Positions 62,726 through 64,000 of a DNA stretch of 64,000 bases are shown one piece after another. The DNA lies in NCBI RefSeq assembly GCF_001659605.2, contig NC_035173.2, positions 14,160,945 to 14,224,944 of the forward strand. The letters run 5' to 3'. The stretch is from Manihot esculenta. Taxonomy: Eukaryota > Streptophyta > Magnoliopsida > Malpighiales > Euphorbiaceae. The translations under genes were made by a program, and so were the position numbers. The notes beneath the pieces are model-generated. The model was not told where the DNA came from and did not search any database. It saw nothing but the letters and a program-made list of their open reading frames with translations. Numbering within the stretch: position 1 is the first letter of the stretch; every line of letters starts with the position of its first letter.

Positions 62726-64000
62726 TCTTCTTCAGCAGGTTCCTGAGGTGAAGGTCCATCAGCTCCAGCTCGGATCTTCACTCTGACACAGCAGGAGGCT
62801 AACGCATCAAACACCGTGGTGTCAGGTAATCTCATCATTGGGAGTTCTGATGTGTATGCTTTATTGGACCCTGGTGCTTCTCATTCCTTTATTGCACCGA
62901 GAGCCGTAGAGAGAGTGGGTTTGATGGCTTCTGGGTTAGAGTGTACCCTTTGGGTCAGTGGGCCCAAGTGTGATCCATCAGTGGCAGAGTCAGTCTGTCG
63001 GTTTAGTCCTGTGTTCATTGAGGGACGATGCCTTCCAGCCGACCTTGTGGTTCTAGATTTGACGGATTTTGATGTCATTCTAGGGATGGATTGGCTATCC
63101 GCTCATGATGCTACGTTGGACTGTAGAGACAAGGTAGTCAGGTTCAGAGATCAGGATGGGTCAGTGTTTGTCTTCAGAGGAGATAGGAGGGGTATGCCTA
63201 GAGTTTTGATATCAGCCCTGCAGGCTCGTAGGTTGCTTAGGGGGGGTTGTCAGGGGTTTTTAGCTCATGTGAGGGAGCTTGACAGTCAGGTTAGGGAGCC
63301 CGCCTCAGTGCCCATAGTCAGGGAGTTTCTAGATGTTTTCCCAGATGAGCTTTCAGGACTACCACCTGTTAGGGAGATAGAGTTTGAAATAGAAGTCATG
63401 CCTGGTACCAGACCGATCTCTATCCCTCCCTACAGGATGGAACCAGCAGAGTTGCAAGAGTTAAAGGAACAGTTGCAAGAGTTGGTAGATAAGGGTTTCA
63501 TCCGACCGAGTACCTCACCTTGGGGCGCTCCAGTTCTGTTTGTAAGGAAGAAGGATGGATTCTTAAGACTTTGTATCGACTACAGGCAGTTGAACAAGGT
63601 CACTACCAAGAACATGTATCCTCTACCCAGGATCGACGATCTATTTGACCAACTAGCAGGAGCAGGTTGTTTCTCCAAAATAGATCTCAGATCTGGGTAT
63701 CATCAGTTGAGAATTAGGGAAGAGGATGTGCCAAAGACAGCTTCCAAGACCAGATATGGGCATTATGAGTTCCTAGTGATGCCGTTCGGATTAACTAATG
63801 CCCCTACAGCATTCATGGACCTCATGAACAGAGTTTTCAGTCAGTATCTGGATCACTTTGTTATTGTCTTCATTGATGATATCTTAGTGTATTCCAGGAA
63901 TGCAGAGGAGCATGCCCAGCATCTGCGGATAGTATTGCAGACCTTGAGGGAGCATGGCTTGTATGCCAAGTTCTCCAAGTGTGAGTTCTGGTTAAGGAGC
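62726..64000 (+). pseudogene. Element D protease and RT, one stop, continues past window
   Basis: Resumes the D frame after element F. A TGA at 62744-62746 replaces the CGA (Arg) found in relatives, just before the protease; this is the only break I see. Then come protease with DPGASHSF (about 62870), the RT finger region ([11 protein letters not shown]), [12 protein letters not shown] and the FIDD catalytic motif (about 63875), open to the last base. RNase H, integrase and the 3' LTR lie beyond 64,000. Confidence 0.85.

Larger units (their letters stand above)
39257..64000 (+). mobile_element. Ty3/gypsy element D, split by E, G and F, runs off the window
   Basis: 5' LTR in two parts (39257-40503 and 50339-51406), PBS 51410, gag from 51669, interrupted at 53052 and 55119, pol continuing to the window end within RT. 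Removing insertions E, G and F with one duplication copy each gives a continuous element. It sits in the 3' LTR of element C (left flank CTGCT). Confidence 0.88.

Overview
This is a nuclear window from a flowering plant, almost certainly a eudicot. The signs are an actin gene with the plant intron layout (a leader intron plus introns after codon 20, in codon 152 and after codon 356), AT-rich intergenic DNA, and dense nested LTR retrotransposons with long LTRs and initiator-Met tRNA primer sites. I cannot name the species from sequence alone; Euphorbiaceae is only a hunch. I see one intact host gene; nearly everything else is mobile-element DNA.

Left block (1-24,980). A gag fragment of an old Ty3/gypsy element abuts an old Ty1/copia element on the minus strand. 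The copia element has been split three times: by a solo LTR (1125-2584, duplicated ATGAC), by Ty3/gypsy element A (4026-13813, plus strand, duplicated TCCGA) and by element B (14430-24280, minus strand, duplicated AATAT). The copia reading frame resumes at every junction, which fixes the boundaries. A hAT-like MITE sits just right of the copia LTR.

Middle block (25,450-32,400). It holds diverged ~160-bp repeats interrupted by a possible LINE 3' fragment, then an apparently intact minus-strand actin gene (377 codons, coding exons between 27929 and 29320, leader intron 29332-30124, TATA box near 30,298), then AT-rich DNA with a second, truncated copy of the same MITE.

Right block (32,405-64,000). 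This is at least four layers deep. A copia 3' end (short LTR plus RNase H stub) was hit by element C (32797 onward). The 3' LTR of C was hit by element D (39257 to beyond the window end). D was then hit by element E in its 5' LTR (40504-50338, duplicated GTTAT), by an LTR-like insertion G in gag (53052-54999, duplicated AGTGT) and by element F (55119-62720, duplicated CAGCC). Elements A to F are related Ty3/gypsy elements with 2.2-2.6 kb LTRs and gag, protease, RT, RNase H and integrase in that order; those that keep a 3' end also show a chromodomain-like tail. I place them, by inference, in the Tekay/Del chromovirus group. A, B, C and E carry several stops or frameshifts. D has one visible stop in the part seen. 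F has lost most of its coding capacity, yet its LTRs are nearly identical, so it moved recently and presumably in trans.

The least ordinary signals lie in the LTRs. One is clusters of a self-complementary GTTCGGC-C-GCCGAAC element whose copy number differs between the two LTRs of single elements. A second is a three- to four-fold tandem unit whose arms (CCAG...CTGG) stay paired while its loop diverges. A third is a 9-bp-stem hairpin next to the polypurine tract in every element whose 3' end is visible.
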